Positions 35,313 through 37,192 of a DNA stretch of 37,192 nt are shown here, one piece after another. Source of the DNA: Gammaproteobacteria bacterium RIFCSPLOWO2_12_47_11 (GTDB lineage: Bacteria; Pseudomonadota; Gammaproteobacteria; Eutrophobiales; Eutrophobiaceae); contig MGYU01000100.1 in NCBI GenBank assembly GCA_001801885.1, positions 1-37,192 of the forward strand. Direction: 5' to 3'. The notes below the pieces were generated by a model. That model ran no database searches. It saw only the letters and a list, made by a program, of their open reading frames with translations, and had not been told where the DNA came from. The first letter of the stretch is position 1. Each line of letters begins with the position of its first letter. The position numbers and the translations under genes are program-made.

Positions 35313-35396
35313 TCGTGATTCGTGATTCGTTATTCGTGACTGATGAATCTTCATATTTTACTTTCCAATTACCAATTACGAATTACCAATTACGGG
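35313..35396. repeat. 12 in-register 7-bp units between ribD and ribE
   Basis: Heptamers from 35313: TCGTGAT twice, TCGTTAT, TCGTGAC, TGATGAA, TCTTCAT, ATTTTAC, TTTCCAA, TTACCAA, TTACGAA, TTACCAA, TTACGGG. The ribD stop (35376-35378) lies inside, and the codons for its final VIGNS are repeat-derived. Confidence 0.8.
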
Positions 35397-36485
35397 TTTT
35401 AATGTGATCCTGATATCCTGCCCCACCATTCTGGTATCGGTAATTTCCAGTTTCATCCTGGCATCCATGGATTTGATGCCGGATAGATTTAATAATGCTT
35501 TCGCCTCATGGCCCAGCAATACCGGCGCCATATAGATAATCAGTTCATCCACCAGACCGGCCTGTAATAAACCTCCTGCCAATGTCGGCCCGCTCTCGAC
35601 AAGAATTTCATTCACTTCTTTTTCTTTTGCGAGATAGTGCAGGACACCCAGCAGAAAATCCTTTTCACCCGAACCATCAATCCGGACCACCGGGCGGCCG
35701 GCATTTGTCAGTGCCTGTTCCTTGTCCGGGCAACCATAAACAGTAAATACCAATGTCTCCCCGGGCTGGCTGAATAATTTTGCCTCTTCCGGGATCTTCA
35801 AACGCCGGTCCAGAATGACGCGCAGGGGTTGTCTGCCCAGAGTATCAATATCCCGTACGGTCAGACCTGGATCATCAGCCAATACTGTATTGATGCCAGT
35901 CAGGATAGCTGACGATCGTGCCCGCAAGCGTTGTACATCTGCTCTCGCCGCTTCTCCGGTGATCCACTGGCTCTTGCCATCGGCTATGGCGGTGCGACCA
36001 TCCACACTCATGCCCAGCTTGCACCGGACATAAGGCCGTCCCTTACGCATACGCATTTCAAATCCGGGGTTAAGTGCCTGCGCCTGCGTTTGCATCAAAC
36101 CGGTTTCAGTGTTGATCCCGGCCTGGTTTAATGCACTTATACCTTTGCCAGATACCTTGGGGTTTGGATCAATTGCTGCAACCACGGCCCGCTTGATTCC
36201 GGCAGTGATAATGGCATCCGTGCATGGTGGTGTTTTGCCGGTATGCACGCAGGGCTCCAGTGTCACATAACAATCCGCTCCACGTGCTTTATCTCCGGCA
36301 GTATTCAATGCATGCACCTCGGCATGCGGGCCACCAGTCTGTTGATGCCAGCCTTCGGCTATGGTCCGGTTGTCCTTGACGATAACGCAGCCGACACGCG
36401 GATTGGGATGGGCAGTATAAAGACAGCGCCTTGCGAGTTGCAGGGCGCGCGACATGTATTGATAATCTGTTTCACTCCAGTTCAC
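35376..36485 (-). CDS. ribD: Bifunctional riboflavin deaminase/reductase RibD
   Basis: 369 residues. N-terminal cytidine-deaminase-like domain with zinc site H54-A-E56 and C79 and C88 ([13 protein letters not shown]). C-terminal reductase domain (about 145-365) with [45 protein letters not shown] and [23 protein letters not shown]. Converts 2,5-diamino-6-ribosylamino-pyrimidinone phosphate through two steps in riboflavin synthesis. Overlaps nrdR by 4 bp. The last five codons and the stop are in a 7-bp tract. Confidence 0.96.
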   Translation of the reverse strand: MNWSETDYQYMSRALQLARRCLYTAHPNPRVGCVIVKDNRTIAEGWHQQTGGPHAEVHALNTAGDKARGADCYVTLEPCVHTGKTPPCTDAIITAGIKRAVVAAIDPNPKVSGKGISALNQAGINTETGLMQTQAQALNPGFEMRMRKGRPYVRCKLGMSVDGRTAIADGKSQWITGEAARADVQRLRARSSAILTGINTVLADDPGLTVRDIDTLGRQPLRVILDRRLKIPEEAKLFSQPGETLVFTVYGCPDKEQALTNAGRPVVRIDGSGEKDFLLGVLHYLAKEKEVNEILVESGPTLAGGLLQAGLVDELIIYMAPVLLGHEAKALLNLSGIKSMDARMKLEITDTRMVGQDIRITLKPVIGNS

Positions 36486-37000
36486 TTATCACCGTTGTTG
36501 CCATCACTGGGCAACAAATCCAGTTGACTCTCCTTGAGTTCCGGTGGCAATTCATTTTCCAGTCGTTCGATCTCATCAAGAAATGCGCGGACATCTTCAA
36601 AACTCCGGTATACGGATGCAAAACGGACATAAGCCACCTGGTCCAGACTGCGTAGCTGTTCCATGACCCAGTCACCCAGCTTGCGCGATTTGACCTCACG
36701 GTCACCCAGCGCGCGGAGTTTGTGCTTGATCTGTTCAACGGCAATATCGATACGTTCCATCTCCACCGGGCGCTTTTCCAGTGCCCGCAAAATGCCACCA
36801 CGCAGTTTTTCTTCCTTGAACGGTTCCCGCCTGCCATCGGATTTGATAATGCGGGGATAATTCAGTTCGGCAAGTTCATACGTGGTAAAGCGATCCTTGC
36901 ACCTGGTGCATTCACGACGACGCCGTATCTGGTCACCCTCGCCAACCAGACGTGAGTCAATCACACGTGTATCCAGATCAGAACAAAAAGGACAACGCAT
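36482..37000 (-). CDS. nrdR: Transcriptional repressor NrdR
   Basis: 172 residues. N-terminal zinc ribbon C3, C6, C31, C34 (MRCPFC and CTRC) followed by the ATP-cone domain from about residue 48 ([31 protein letters not shown]). Represses ribonucleotide reductase genes in response to ATP/dATP. The C-terminal 20 residues are acidic and variable. Conserved position between glyA and ribD; overlaps ribD. Confidence 0.97.
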   Translation of the reverse strand: MRCPFCSDLDTRVIDSRLVGEGDQIRRRRECTRCKDRFTTYELAELNYPRIIKSDGRREPFKEEKLRGGILRALEKRPVEMERIDIAVEQIKHKLRALGDREVKSRKLGDWVMEQLRSLDQVAYVRFASVYRSFEDVRAFLDEIERLENELPPELKESQLDLLPSDGNNGDK

Positions 37001-37034
37001 AAACCTGCCTCTATATATTTCCTGACGTTAATGA

Positions 37035-37063
37035 AACAAGGGATAGCAGGGCTATCCCTTGTT
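37035..37063 (-). terminator. Hairpin between glyA and nrdR
   Basis: Perfect 13-bp stem AACAAGGGATAGC-AGG-GCTATCCCTTGTT, 34 bases after the glyA stop. On the minus strand it is followed by TTCATTA, a poor T-run, so a partial terminator or mRNA-end structure of glyA. Confidence 0.55.
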
Positions 37064-37096
37064 AATAAAAATAACTACAAGCTTTCAGGCTGGAAG

Positions 37097-37192
37097 TTAT
37101 TTACCGTATACCGGGAAACGTTTGCAGAGCTTGAGCACTTCACCCTTGACCCGTTTCTCGACCGAACTTTTGCCCAGATTATCAATGATGTC
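37097..37192 (-). CDS. glyA: Serine hydroxymethyltransferase, C-terminal end (5' part beyond the window)
   Basis: The minus strand reads DIIDNLGKSSVEKRVKGEVL, then KLCKRFPVYGK and TAA (37099-37097). The KGEVL.LC.RFPVYG ending is the standard GlyA C-terminus, and glyA precedes nrdR in many gammaproteobacteria. Only 31 residues are visible; the enzyme interconverts serine and glycine with folate. Confidence 0.85.
   Translation of the reverse strand, partial: DIIDNLGKSSVEKRVKGEVLKLCKRFPVYGK

Overview
The window looks like a chromosomal segment of a free-living, moderate-GC gammaproteobacterium. This rests on gene order (glyA-nrdR-ribD-ribE-ribB-ribH-nusB-thiL; trpS-scpA-scpB-rluB; tpiA-secG-tRNA-Leu-nuo) and on protein types (H+-translocating complex I, PQQ quinoprotein, Dam, BolA, YciB). 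No species can be named from the sequence alone.

Layout. 1-3272 (+): the 3' part of a large repeat-rich surface protein and a coupled small exported protein sharing its C-terminal module. 3394-11804 (-): nuoABCDEFGH, ending after nuoH, so nuoI-N are not here. 12566-14374 (+): a PQQ-type beta-propeller dehydrogenase with altered metal and catalytic residues, lying between nuoA and tRNA-Leu(GAG). 14676-19869 (-): tRNA-Leu, secG, tpiA, rluB, scpB, scpA, trpS. 20013-20630 (-): a YrdC/YciO-type protein. 20688-23806 (+): yciB, yciI, bolA, a frameshifted dam and dapE, followed by a secreted SRPBCC protein. 24371-26651 (-): an exported pentapeptide-repeat protein and fumC. 26654-29368: a scrambled accessory patch with a class II glutamine amidotransferase tail fragment, a long perfect hairpin, an exact 49-bp copy of the fumC start, a decayed class I fumarase tail, an orphan exported protein, a second amidotransferase tail and a HicAB pair with a broken hicA. 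The intact amidotransferase gene follows (29261-30040). 30155-31256 (+): a DsrE-like lipoprotein and a hotdog thioesterase. 31323-37192 (-): thiL, nusB, ribH, ribB with a degenerate RibA domain, ribE, ribD, nrdR and the glyA tail.

Most genes are housekeeping: respiration (Nuo, fumarase), glycolysis (TpiA), secretion (SecG), chromosome segregation (ScpAB), riboflavin synthesis (RibBDEH), thiamine activation (ThiL), lysine/peptidoglycan precursors (DapE) and dNTP control (NrdR).

The most unusual property is in the spacers. Many hold one of two kinds of repeat placed at the stop codon of the upstream gene: (i) in-register 7-bp tracts at the 3' ends of nuoH, nuoF, nuoC, secG and ribD, and (ii) several unrelated palindromic MITE-like elements after nuoD, tpiA, scpB, nusB, ribE and the small exported protein. 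In several cases the repeat supplies the stop codon. The second unusual locus is the amidotransferase 3' end, whose tail occurs three times within 2.7 kb, two copies bracketing the hicAB cassette like long direct repeats.
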